A stretch of 64,000 nucleotides of DNA from contig NZ_PQGA01000006.1 of the NCBI RefSeq assembly GCF_002917095.1, forward strand, positions 1 to 64,000, in the 5' to 3' direction. Position 1 is the first letter of the stretch. Every line of letters begins with the position of its first letter. This DNA is from Paraburkholderia eburnea (GTDB lineage: Bacteria; Pseudomonadota; Gammaproteobacteria; Burkholderiales; Burkholderiaceae). This document shows positions 44,759 to 52,903 of the stretch, piece after piece. A program made the position numbers and the translations under genes. The notes beneath the pieces are model-generated. The model was not told where the DNA came from and did no database searches. It was given only the letters and a program-made list of their open reading frames with translations.

Positions 44759-45787
44759 TCAGTGTGTCGATTGAGCCAGTGGTGTTGGTTCGAACGCGCG
44801 CGTCGCGCGCCGGTCGGCCGGCACGATGAACGGCTGCGCGTCGAGACGCCAGGCGCAGCGCATCTGGCCGTCCAGTTGCAGGTCGATGGTGGGCTCGGCG
44901 TGAATCTCGCCGATGACGTCGCAGGCGATCCCGCGTGCTTCGAAACGCGCGATCACCGCATCGACGTGCTCGTCGCGCACGCTCAGCAGATAACCGTAGC
45001 TCGGAAAGATTTCGAGCCAGCGTGCGAGCGGCACGTCAGCAGGCTTGGGCAAACGATCGAGATCGATACGCACGCCCACGCTCGAGCATTCGGCCAGCAT
45101 CATCGCGGTACCGGCGATACCGGCCATGCTGATGTCCTTCGCCGCGGCGCACAAACCGCTTTCGGCAAGCTCGGCGAGCAAGGCCAGATCGCCGCGCAGG
45201 CGGTGGGCGGGCGCTTCGGTCGCGGCGTTCCAGTAGGGATACGGCTCCACGAACGCGCCGCGCAAGTCCACGGCCATGAGCAGCTTTTCGCCGGGCCGGG
45301 CCGCGAAGCTCGAAAGCAATCGCTTCGCACGACCCACTATGGCGACCGCGAGTTGCGTGTGGTCGCTGTGCGCATTGCTATGGCCGCCCACGATCGGCAC
45401 GCCCAACTGCCGCGATGCCGCCGCCATGCCTTCGAGCACCGGCGCGGCAGGCTCGATCCCATCGCTCCAGATCACGTCGACCACGGCGATCGGGCGGCCG
45501 CCCATCGCGCACACGTCGCTCACATTCACAAGCACCGAGCAGTAACCCGCGAACCACGGCATCGCGTCGATTAGATCGCTCACCATGCCTTCTGCGGCGA
45601 ACAGCAGATAACCGTCGCCATCGGGGATGGCCGCGCAGTCGTCGCCCGCCGCCATCAGCGCGCTATCCGTGCTATCCGTGCAATCCGCGCCGCCTGCGTC
45701 CAGCGCCGCGAGCATCGGTGCGATGTCGGACTTGTGCGCGACGCCACGGCTTGCCCGCAGCTTCGCGACGATTTCATCGAGCGTCAT
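44759..45787 (-). CDS. nitF: NitF-type AIR-synthase-related ATPase (sll0787 family)
   Basis: A 342-residue member of the PurM/AIR synthase superfamily. The N-terminal 'DDCAAIPDGDGYLLFAAEGM' and 'VNVSDVCAMGGRPIAVVDVIW' carry the ATP/Mg-binding acidic residues, and 'GVPIVGGHSNAHSDHTQLAVAIVG' is the family signature. Such enzymes activate carbonyl or amide oxygens with ATP. The start (45787) overlaps the nitE stop as ATGA. Confidence 0.87.
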   Translation of the reverse strand: MTLDEIVAKLRASRGVAHKSDIAPMLAALDAGGADCTDSTDSALMAAGDDCAAIPDGDGYLLFAAEGMVSDLIDAMPWFAGYCSVLVNVSDVCAMGGRPIAVVDVIWSDGIEPAAPVLEGMAAASRQLGVPIVGGHSNAHSDHTQLAVAIVGRAKRLLSSFAARPGEKLLMAVDLRGAFVEPYPYWNAATEAPAHRLRGDLALLAELAESGLCAAAKDISMAGIAGTAMMLAECSSVGVRIDLDRLPKPADVPLARWLEIFPSYGYLLSVRDEHVDAVIARFEARGIACDVIGEIHAEPTIDLQLDGQMRCAWRLDAQPFIVPADRRATRAFEPTPLAQSTH

Positions 45788-46323
45788 GCCGCCCTCCGTT
45801 GCTCGACGAGGAATCCGTCGAAAGGCGTCGCGCACGGCGGATAGTGCGCGAGGTCGGCTTCCATGACGTGATGGGCGCGGCCAAAAAAGATCGCCTCCTC
45901 GATCGTGCGCCAATGCAGACGGCGAAACAGCGGCGCGTTCTGCGCCTGCACATGCGCGAGGAACGTGCCGCAACCAAACGCATGCGCGCTGCTCACCGCC
46001 AGCCGGATCAGGCTCGCGCCAATCTGCCCATGACGCCGATACGGCGCGCTCACCGCAAGACGCGAGCCGTACCACGTCGCCTCGGTCGAGTGCTCGCGAT
46101 GGATGCGCACGGTGCCGACGACCTCTCGCGCGTCGCTGTGCGGATTGAGCACGGCCACGAGCAATTGCGCGTGCTGGTCGATGGCGTCGCGATCGTCTTG
46201 TTCGAATACGCCCTGTTCTTCGCAGAACACCGCGCGGCGAATCGCAAAAGCCGCCTCGCGCTCCCAGTCGTGGCGCGCCCAACGCACCACGATGGCATCG
46301 GAAACAGGGACGATCGCAGTCAT
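45784..46323 (-). CDS. nitE: NitE-type GNAT acyltransferase
   Basis: A 179-residue GNAT-fold N-acyltransferase (AIVVRWARHDWEREAAFAIRRAVFCEEQGVFEQDDRD; acetyl-CoA loop 'SAPYRRHGQIGASLIRLAVSSAHA'). It corresponds to the N-terminal domain of MSMEG_0567-type proteins; here it is separate from the AIR-synthase-like partner. ATGA overlaps join it to nitD upstream and nitF downstream. Confidence 0.86.
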   Translation of the reverse strand: MTAIVPVSDAIVVRWARHDWEREAAFAIRRAVFCEEQGVFEQDDRDAIDQHAQLLVAVLNPHSDAREVVGTVRIHREHSTEATWYGSRLAVSAPYRRHGQIGASLIRLAVSSAHAFGCGTFLAHVQAQNAPLFRRLHWRTIEEAIFFGRAHHVMEADLAHYPPCATPFDGFLVEQRRAA

Positions 46324-47441
46324 GCCGCCACCTTTTCGAATGAAGATAACGAGGAGCACGCCCCGCATTTGCCGCAACCCGCCTTGATATCGGCAGCGCG
46401 CAAACCGGCCTCGCGCACCATCGCACCGAGCGGCGCGAGAATCGATCGCATGAATTCCGGCGTGGGCGGTGCGTGATCTTCGAGCGGCGTGCCAGAGATG
46501 GGCACGAACGGCACGACGAAGGGATAGACGCCCAGCGCCAGCAGTTGCTGGGCGATATCGAGCACGCGCTGCGGCGGGTCGCCGAGACCCGCGAGGATAT
46601 ACGTGCTGACCTGGCCGCGCCCGAACACCTCGACCGCAGCCTTAAATGCGCTCATATACCGGCTTACCGGCACGGTCGCCTTGCCCGGCATGATGCGCGC
46701 GCGTTCGGCTTCGCCCAGCACTTCCAGATGCATGCCGAGCGTGTCGATACCGGCGTCGCGCATACGCGCGAACCACGCGTCGTCGTCCGGCGGCTCGCAC
46801 TGCGCCTGAATCGGCAGATCGACGGCGCGCCTGATCGCCCGTGCGCTGTCGCAAAGAATGGCCGCGCCGCGGTCGGGCGTGGGCGGCGTGCCGGTCGTCA
46901 GCACCATATGCTTCACGCCGTCTAGCAGCACGGCCGCGCGCGCCACTTCGGCCAGTTGCTCCGGCGTCTTGTGCGCGACGGTGCGCCCTGCCGCGAGCGA
47001 CTGCCCAATTGCGCAGAACTTGCAGGCCTTCTTGCGGCTTTCGTAGCGGATGCAGGTTTGCAGCACCGTGGTGGCGAGCACGTCGGTGCCGTGCAGCGTG
47101 GCGATGTGCGAATACGGCACGCCATCGAGTGTCTGCAGCTTGTAAAAGCGCGGAGTCTTCGCGAAAGCGATGGGCGCAACCGGAATACTGCCGCGCATGA
47201 GCACGCTCACGCCATTCGCATCGGGTGCGTTCGCAACGAACCCGGACGCGCGCGCGCCGTGCGTATGCACCGGCACCATCAGCGTGACGCCGTCGATCAC
47301 GACAGCCTTGTGATCGGACGGCCCCGCGCCGCCGCGCCGCGACAGCCCTTCGGCATCGGGCGTGGCAAGACGCAGACCGCTCGACTGCAACTCAGTCAAG
47401 AGTTGCAGGCTCGATTCCGGCAGATTGACGCTGGCATTCAT
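46320..47441 (-). CDS. nitD: NitD-type radical SAM protein (MSMEG_0568 family)
   Basis: A 373-residue radical SAM enzyme. The cluster motif is a CxxxxxxCxxC-like '[19 protein letters not shown]', followed by a typical SAM barrel ('[13 protein letters not shown]', '[16 protein letters not shown]'). A C-terminal cysteine group ([12 protein letters not shown]) may hold an additional Fe-S cluster. Part of the core Nit1C cluster. The start at 47441 has GGAGC upstream and overlaps the nitrilase 3' end by 50 bases. Confidence 0.88.
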   Translation of the reverse strand: MNASVNLPESSLQLLTELQSSGLRLATPDAEGLSRRGGAGPSDHKAVVIDGVTLMVPVHTHGARASGFVANAPDANGVSVLMRGSIPVAPIAFAKTPRFYKLQTLDGVPYSHIATLHGTDVLATTVLQTCIRYESRKKACKFCAIGQSLAAGRTVAHKTPEQLAEVARAAVLLDGVKHMVLTTGTPPTPDRGAAILCDSARAIRRAVDLPIQAQCEPPDDDAWFARMRDAGIDTLGMHLEVLGEAERARIMPGKATVPVSRYMSAFKAAVEVFGRGQVSTYILAGLGDPPQRVLDIAQQLLALGVYPFVVPFVPISGTPLEDHAPPTPEFMRSILAPLGAMVREAGLRAADIKAGCGKCGACSSLSSFEKVAA

Positions 47442-48417
47442 CGTGAAAGCTCCATGAAGCATTGACGGGCGTATCGTCGAAAGAGAAAACCGGCGTGGCC
47501 GGCCGCTCGTTGATCGCGAGACTCAGCAATTCGGGCCGCGCGTAGTGGCCGACCGAATCCATCATCCGTTTGCGCTTGGTGATGAGCGCCATGTCGAGAT
47601 CGGCGATCACCATGCCCTCGCCCTCGCGCAGCGGCGCAGCCAGATGCTGCCCTTCGGGCGAGACGATCGCTGCGTTGCAGCCGCCGCGCAGCGCCTTCTG
47701 CAATTTGGGGTCGCTGGTGACGGATTCGATCTGCGCATCGGTCAGCCAGCCCGTTGCGTTCACAACGAAACAGCCTGACTCCAGCGCGTGATGACGGATC
47801 GTGACTTCGATCTGCTCGGCGAAGATCGGCCCGACGAGCGAGCCCGGAAACTGGCTGCAATGAATCTCTTCGTGCTGCGTCATCAGGGCGTAGCGCGCGA
47901 GCGGGTTGTAGTGCTCCCAGCAGGCAAGCGCCCCCACGCGGCCCACGGCCGTGTCGGCGACCTTCAGCCCGGCCGCGTCGCCCTGCCCCCAGATCATGCG
48001 TTCATGAAACGTGGGCGTGAGCTTGCGGCGCTTGACCTTGATCTGACCGTCCGCGTCGAAGATCAACTGGGTGTTGTAGAGGCTGCCGTGATCGCGCTCG
48101 TTCACGCCGAGCACGATCACCATGCCGTGCTCGCGCGCGAGCGCCGCAACGGTTTGCGTGACGGGGCCGGGTATCGTCACGGCTTCTTCATACAGGCGCA
48201 GATGCTCCGCGCCAGACTGCACGGGCGGCAGCACGAACGAAAAGTACGGGTAGTACGGCAGGAACGTTTCGGGAAACACAGCCAGTTGCACGCCTTCGCG
48301 CGCGGCACTGACGATGGCATCACAAACGCGCGCGAGCGTGCCCGCGCATGACGTGAGATCCGGGGCGATCTGCACGGCGGCCGCGCGAACGATGCGCTTC
48401 GTGGATGGAGTCGACAT
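47392..48417 (-). CDS. nitC: NitC-type nitrilase (Nit1, cyanide/nitrile hydrolase)
   Basis: A 341-residue nitrilase-superfamily enzyme with the full catalytic set: Glu in '[17 protein letters not shown]', Lys in '[18 protein letters not shown]', and Cys in '[18 protein letters not shown]'. Nit1C nitrilases are linked to growth on, or tolerance of, cyanide. The start at 48417 is the best fit. Second gene of the nit operon, after nitB. Confidence 0.93.
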   Translation of the reverse strand: MSTPSTKRIVRAAAVQIAPDLTSCAGTLARVCDAIVSAAREGVQLAVFPETFLPYYPYFSFVLPPVQSGAEHLRLYEEAVTIPGPVTQTVAALAREHGMVIVLGVNERDHGSLYNTQLIFDADGQIKVKRRKLTPTFHERMIWGQGDAAGLKVADTAVGRVGALACWEHYNPLARYALMTQHEEIHCSQFPGSLVGPIFAEQIEVTIRHHALESGCFVVNATGWLTDAQIESVTSDPKLQKALRGGCNAAIVSPEGQHLAAPLREGEGMVIADLDMALITKRKRMMDSVGHYARPELLSLAINERPATPVFSFDDTPVNASWSFHDECQRQSAGIEPATLD

Positions 48418-48435
48418 GGCGATACCCGTGTGCAA

Positions 48436-48918
48436 TCAAACGGTCCAGGTGTCGATCACGAGCGCGTTCGCCTTGCGATGCAGCAGTTTCAGGTCGAGCA
48501 CGTCGAGCGGATTGATCGCGCGCACGCCCTCGATCAGCGCGGCTTCGGTCTGGCCGTAAAGCGCCTGCAGCGCGAAGCGGCAGGCGTAGACCTTGCCGCC
48601 TTCGGCCATGAATTTCATCAGTTGATTGTTGAAATTCAGATGACCCGGAAATGCTTCGGCGCCCAGCGTCGGAAAGCCGCGCTGAACGCCCAGCATCACG
48701 CCTGGGCCATAGAGCAGGATCGAGGTTTCGAAGCCCTTGCGCTGAAGACGCGTGGCCTGAAGCATGTTGACGAAGCCTATGGACCCTTCGAAAGCGACCG
48801 TATGGAACGTGACGAGCGCTTTCTCGCCGGGTTCGGCCTTGACGTCCTCGAACACCTTTTCTTCGTAATCGACAAGGAAGTCGCCGGTCTTGTGGAGGGG
48901 TGTGGTGATGGCGGGCAT
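48436..48918 (-). CDS. nitB: NitB-type protein (MSMEG_0572/sll0783 family)
   Basis: A 160-residue protein ([52 protein letters not shown]... [17 protein letters not shown]). It matches the sll0783 family that leads Nit1C clusters; the DsrE-like fold is suspected from the pattern. GGAG precedes the ATG at 48918. Promoter-proximal gene of the operon, facing the divergent MocR gene. Confidence 0.88.
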   Translation of the reverse strand: MPAITTPLHKTGDFLVDYEEKVFEDVKAEPGEKALVTFHTVAFEGSIGFVNMLQATRLQRKGFETSILLYGPGVMLGVQRGFPTLGAEAFPGHLNFNNQLMKFMAEGGKVYACRFALQALYGQTEAALIEGVRAINPLDVLDLKLLHRKANALVIDTWTV

Positions 48919-49012
48919 TGCGTGACTCCGTTCATGGATTGAGGACTCTGACCGACCGGTGGCCGGCGTCTCTCTTTTCGCAATGGCCATACCATCAAGC
49001 GGCACGCGTCAT

Positions 49013-49213
49013 GCAATCAATCCGCAATCAATGCGGCGTGTGGCGAATGATCGCGATGATTATTTTTCGTGCGGCACGGGACCAGCGGGCATACGCACGG
49101 TCCCTTGCGATTTGCGCGCCGACGCCCGCGCCCCGGCGCTGGGCAAGATGCATTCAATCAAGGTGCACGCATGCATCATTTCGGATCATTCAATGCGATC
49201 TCATGCGATCAAT
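49013..49213. promoter_or_regulatory. Repeated GCRATCAAT boxes between nitB and MocR gene
   Basis: GCAATCAAT occurs at 49013-49021 and 49024-49032, 11 bp apart, and GCGATCAAT at 49205-49213. They lie in the 367-bp divergent gap between nitB (48918) and the MocR-type gene (49286). Direct repeats near divergent promoters are typical of MocR binding sites, so these are candidate operators. The assignment is inference. Confidence 0.45.
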
Positions 49214-49285
49214 TGATTTATTTTTCGGCGCGGATTCTCACTAGAATGAATGCGTCCATTCTGAAACCGCTCGCGCGCACGCCCC

Positions 49286-50677
49286 ATGTCGAACGTCTCC
49301 GCTCACTGGCTCAAACGGCTCGCCGAAAGCGATAAACCCGTTTATCAGACCATTCCCGATCTCATCGAAGAAGACGTGGCGAGCGGCCGTCTGCGTCCGC
49401 GCGACCGCCTGCCCGCGCTGCGCGATCTGTCCGACGCCCTCAAGATCAACTACACGACGCTCGCGCGCGGTTACGCCGAAGCCCGCAAGCGGGGCTTGAT
49501 CGATTCGCGCGCGGGCAGCGGCTCATATGTGCGCGGACGGCCGCCTGCGGTGCCGTTGCGCGCCGGCACGGCGCTCGAAATGACCATGAACATGCCGCCC
49601 GAGCCGCCGGACATGACGGCGCTGCTCGCGGAATCGGCGGCGCGGATCATCGGCGACGCCGATCCGTGGTCGATGCTGCGCTATCAGGATTTCGGCGGCT
49701 CGCAGTTCGAGCGCAGCATGGCGAGCCAGTGGCTGCGCCGCACGCTGCCGTCGCATCGCGCGGACGCGCTGCTGGTCTGCCCCGGCATTCATAACGCGCT
49801 TGTCGCCTTGCTGCTGCGGCTGGTGAAGCCCGGCGAAGCCATCTGCACCGATTGCCTCGCGTATCCGGGTTTAAAAGTGATCGCCAATCAACTGGGCATG
49901 CCGCTCGCGCCGTTGCCGCGCGATGACGAAGGCCTGAGCGCCACGGCATTCGAAGCGCTCTGCAAGACCCGCAAGCCCGGCGTGCTCTATTGCAACCCCA
50001 CGCTGCAGAATCCGACCACGCGCACGCTCTCGCAAAATCGCCGCGAGCATATTGCCGATATCGCGCTGCGCTACAGCGTGCCGATCATCGAAGACGACGC
50101 TTACGGCATGTTGTGCGACACGCCGCCCGTCGCGCTCGCCACGCTCGCGCCCGAACTCACCTACTATGTGACGGGCATGTCCAAGTGCTTCGGCGCGGGC
50201 TTGCGCGTGGCCTTCGTCGTTGCGCCCGGCGCCCGTCACGCCGAGCGGCTGTCCGGCGCGCTGCGCGCGACCACGGTGATGGCGAGTCCGTACATGTCCC
50301 ATCTCGCGGCGCGCTGGATCGAAAACGGTGTCGCGCAGCGCATGCTCGAAGCCATCCGCAACGAGTGCGCGGTACGTCAGCACATCGCGGCGCAGGTGTT
50401 TGCTTCGCGCGAAATCGAAACATCGAAGGAGTGCTTTCATCTGTGGCTCACGGTGCCCGCGGAAACCGGCTGGAGCGCATCGGAGCTGGCTTCGCATCTG
50501 CGCACCAAGCAGATCGGCGTGGTGTCCGGCGCGGCTTTCAGCACCGATGGCAATCCGCCCAACGCTGTGCGCATCTGTCTGGGCGGCCCGGGTGACGCCA
50601 TCGAGATGGAGGAGTCGCTTCACCTCGTGGCCGACATGCTCGATCATCCGGATCATCTGCATTCACCGATGCTGTGA
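49286..50677 (+). CDS. MocR-type GntR/aminotransferase transcriptional regulator
   Basis: A 463-residue protein: N-terminal GntR winged helix (VYQTIPDLIEEDVASGRLRPRDRLPALRDLSDALKINYTTLARGYAEARKRGLI, residues ~20-85) fused to a class I aminotransferase domain. The PLP lysine lies in 'YYVTGMSKCFGAGLRVAFV'. Divergent transcription from the nit operon suggests it controls that operon and may sense an amino-group-bearing metabolite. Confidence 0.9.
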   Translation: MSNVSAHWLKRLAESDKPVYQTIPDLIEEDVASGRLRPRDRLPALRDLSDALKINYTTLARGYAEARKRGLIDSRAGSGSYVRGRPPAVPLRAGTALEMTMNMPPEPPDMTALLAESAARIIGDADPWSMLRYQDFGGSQFERSMASQWLRRTLPSHRADALLVCPGIHNALVALLLRLVKPGEAICTDCLAYPGLKVIANQLGMPLAPLPRDDEGLSATAFEALCKTRKPGVLYCNPTLQNPTTRTLSQNRREHIADIALRYSVPIIEDDAYGMLCDTPPVALATLAPELTYYVTGMSKCFGAGLRVAFVVAPGARHAERLSGALRATTVMASPYMSHLAARWIENGVAQRMLEAIRNECAVRQHIAAQVFASREIETSKECFHLWLTVPAETGWSASELASHLRTKQIGVVSGAAFSTDGNPPNAVRICLGGPGDAIEMEESLHLVADMLDHPDHLHSPML

Positions 50678-50710
50678 ACGTCAGGGTCCGTGGCCTGAAG
50701 CGGGCCGGTT

Positions 50711-50808
50711 AATCAGGGCTATACCCTGGGGTATACCGGCGAAGAACCGGCGCAGGCCGCGCTGGATGAAGGAATCGAGCTTGAGGTAATCAAGCTGCCA
50801 GGCCGGCC
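50711..50808 (+). pseudogene. IS5-type transposase fragment
   Basis: A frame reading 'NQGYTLGYTGEEPAQAALDEGIELEVIKLPG' resembles the conserved 'DQGYTGE... GI.LEVVKLP' stretch of IS5-family transposases, with a small internal duplication. Nothing else of the element is recognised in the 415-bp gap between the MocR gene and the ABC permease. Confidence 0.6.
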
Positions 50809-50999
50809 TGCACTTTGTGCTATTCACCGTGCTTATGCTGGTCCACTTCACAGACCTCAGCAAAGTGTCTGGCACGCTCTATCAATAGCGATGTCCCGGT
50901 GGATAGCGCGGAAACCTCAAATCGGTTTATCGCGCTTCGCCGCCATATAAGCTTCCAACGATTCGTCGTTTCCCCGGTCAAAACTCCCTCCCTATACTC

Positions 51000-51015
51000 A
51001 CTTGATTACTCAAGT
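51000..51015. promoter_or_regulatory. Palindromic candidate GntR operator upstream of ABC importer
   Basis: ACTTGATTACTCAAGT is a near-perfect palindrome (ACTTGA, four bases, TCAAGT) about 80 bp before the first permease gene. A close match, ACTTGATTAATCATGC, lies at 62432-62447 between the DUF427 gene and the HutC-type regulator. The shared site suggests that regulator controls both units. Confidence 0.55.
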
Positions 51016-51092
51016 CGAGTCGCCTCACCGTGCGCGAGGAACACCCGCGCACGGTACGTATCTCGCTGCCCTCTTTCGCTCGGTCCTTGAAC

Positions 51093-52049
51093 ATGAGGCT
51101 TTCCTCTTTCCGTTCCATTGGCGTGCGCCTGTCGTCGATTGCCGTGACGCTCTGGCTGCTCAGCGTGGTCGCGTTCGCATGTGGTCATCTGCTGCCCGGC
51201 AACGTCGGGCGCGCGGTGCTGGGTCCGCTCGCGGACGCGCAGGCAGTCGCCGAACTCAATCATCAACTCGGCACCGATCAGCCATTGCTCGTGCAATATG
51301 GCGCATGGTTCGGCCGCCTGCTGCACGGCGATCTCGGCGCGTCGCTGGTGTTGAACGAACCGGTTGGCGCGCTGCTGTTCACCGCGCTGGGGCATTCGCT
51401 CGCGCTTGCCGGCCTCGCGCTACTCATGCTTCTGCCGATCAGCATCGCGACCGGCGTGCTCGCGGCGACCTGGGCCGGGAGCGCCTTCGACACGCTCGCC
51501 AACGTGTGGGGTCTGACGTCATCGGTGATTCCGGAGTTCGTCTGGTGCATCGTGCTGATGCTGACCTTCGGCATTGGCTTGCGCTGGCTGCCGCTCTTCG
51601 CGACGAGTTCGCCCGACGCGGGCCCGCTCGACATCCTGCGCCATCTGCTGCTGCCCGCCGCCGCGCTCGGCATGGGCCTGTTCGGTTATCTCCTGCGCAT
51701 GGTGCGTGCGAGCACACTGCACGAGTTGCACGCGCAGTACACGCGCACGGCCGTGCTCAAGGGGCTGCCGTTTCACACGGTCGTGCTACGTCATGTACTG
51801 CGTAATGCGTTGCAGCCGACCATCGCTGTGATCGGCACGCAGCTCGGCTATCTGGTCGGCGGACTCGTGGCCGTCGAGGCGCTGTTTCGTTATCCGGGCA
51901 TCGGCAGCCTGCTGCTGCACGCCGCGAAAACGCGTGATTTTCCGCTTCTGCAAGGCGGCATGCTGCTGGTTGGCGCAGTGTATGCCGTAGGCACGACAGC
52001 GGCCGATCTGCTTGCAGCCATACTCGTCCCCCAACGCGTGAGCGCCTGA
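51093..52049 (+). CDS. ABC transporter permease, DppB/NikB type
   Basis: A 318-residue inner-membrane permease with about six spans and the peptide/nickel ABC features: N-terminal span 'VTLWLLSVVAFACGHLLPG', 'GTDQPLLVQYGAWFGRLLHGDLGASL', and the EAA loop 'ARAVLKGLP...'-like 'YTRTAVLKGLPFHTVVLRHVLRNALQP'. The start at 51093 gives the canonical N-terminus; a GTG at 51030 is possible. One-base overlap with the next permease (TGATG). The substrate is not readable from sequence. Confidence 0.88.
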   Translation: MRLSSFRSIGVRLSSIAVTLWLLSVVAFACGHLLPGNVGRAVLGPLADAQAVAELNHQLGTDQPLLVQYGAWFGRLLHGDLGASLVLNEPVGALLFTALGHSLALAGLALLMLLPISIATGVLAATWAGSAFDTLANVWGLTSSVIPEFVWCIVLMLTFGIGLRWLPLFATSSPDAGPLDILRHLLLPAAALGMGLFGYLLRMVRASTLHELHAQYTRTAVLKGLPFHTVVLRHVLRNALQPTIAVIGTQLGYLVGGLVAVEALFRYPGIGSLLLHAAKTRDFPLLQGGMLLVGAVYAVGTTAADLLAAILVPQRVSA

Positions 52050-52903
52050 TGTCCACACTCTCCATCGACTCCGCACGGCCACGCCTACGCGCGCGGTTGC
52101 GTCCGTTCACGCGCCCTGCTTTCATCGCCGGCTGCATCGTGATCGGCTTCTGGGCCTTCTGTGCGCTTTTCGCGCAGCATGTCGTGCCCTATTCTCCATT
52201 CGCCGACGACGTCACCAACAGCCTCGCGCCGCCTTCGTCGCAACACTGGTTCGGCACCGACCAGTTGGGCCGCGACATGTTCTCGCGCGTGCTCGCGGGC
52301 GCACACGACATCCTGATCGTCGCGCCGCTCGTCACGGTCTGCGCGACGCTCTGCGGGTCGGCGCTCGGCATTGCTGCCGGTTATTTCGGCGGCTGGGTCG
52401 ATCTCGTTCTGAGCCGCCTGTTCGAAGTCGTGATGGCCGTGCCGCTCGTGATTCTCGCGCTCGTCGCGCTGACCGCGCTCGGCAGCAGCCGCGCCGCCGT
52501 GGTCGCCATCGTCGCGCTCGGCTTTACGCCGATGATCGCGCGCAGCGTGCGCGGCGCCGCGCGCCGGGAAGCGGCGCTCGATTACGTGGCCGCCGCGCAA
52601 ATGCGCGGCGATTCCGTGTGGCGTATCATGTTCGTTGAACTCCTGCCGAACGTGGCGCCCGTGATACTCGTCGAGGCCACGCTGCGGCTCGGCTACGCGG
52701 TCTTCTCGACGGCGACGCTGAGCTTTCTCGGCTTCGGCATCCAGCCACCTTCGCCCGATTGGGGCCTGGCGATCGCGGAGAACTATCCGCTGCTGGTCGG
52801 CGGCATGTGGTGGACCGTGCTGTTCGACGCGCTCGCCACGGCTTCGCTGGTGATCGGCACGCATCTCTTCGCCGAAAGCCTGCAGCGGGAGTTCATGCAG
52901 TGA
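52049..52903 (+). CDS. ABC transporter permease, DppC/NikC type
   Basis: A 284-residue second permease: 'FGTDQLGRDMFSRVLAGAHDILIVAPLVT' is the family hallmark and the EAA loop reads 'RREAALDYVAAAQMRGDSVWRIMFVELLPN'. It pairs with the DppB-type subunit. Its TGA overlaps the GTG of the ATPase gene (GTGA at 52900-52903). Confidence 0.92.
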   Translation: MSTLSIDSARPRLRARLRPFTRPAFIAGCIVIGFWAFCALFAQHVVPYSPFADDVTNSLAPPSSQHWFGTDQLGRDMFSRVLAGAHDILIVAPLVTVCATLCGSALGIAAGYFGGWVDLVLSRLFEVVMAVPLVILALVALTALGSSRAAVVAIVALGFTPMIARSVRGAARREAALDYVAAAQMRGDSVWRIMFVELLPNVAPVILVEATLRLGYAVFSTATLSFLGFGIQPPSPDWGLAIAENYPLLVGGMWWTVLFDALATASLVIGTHLFAESLQREFMQ

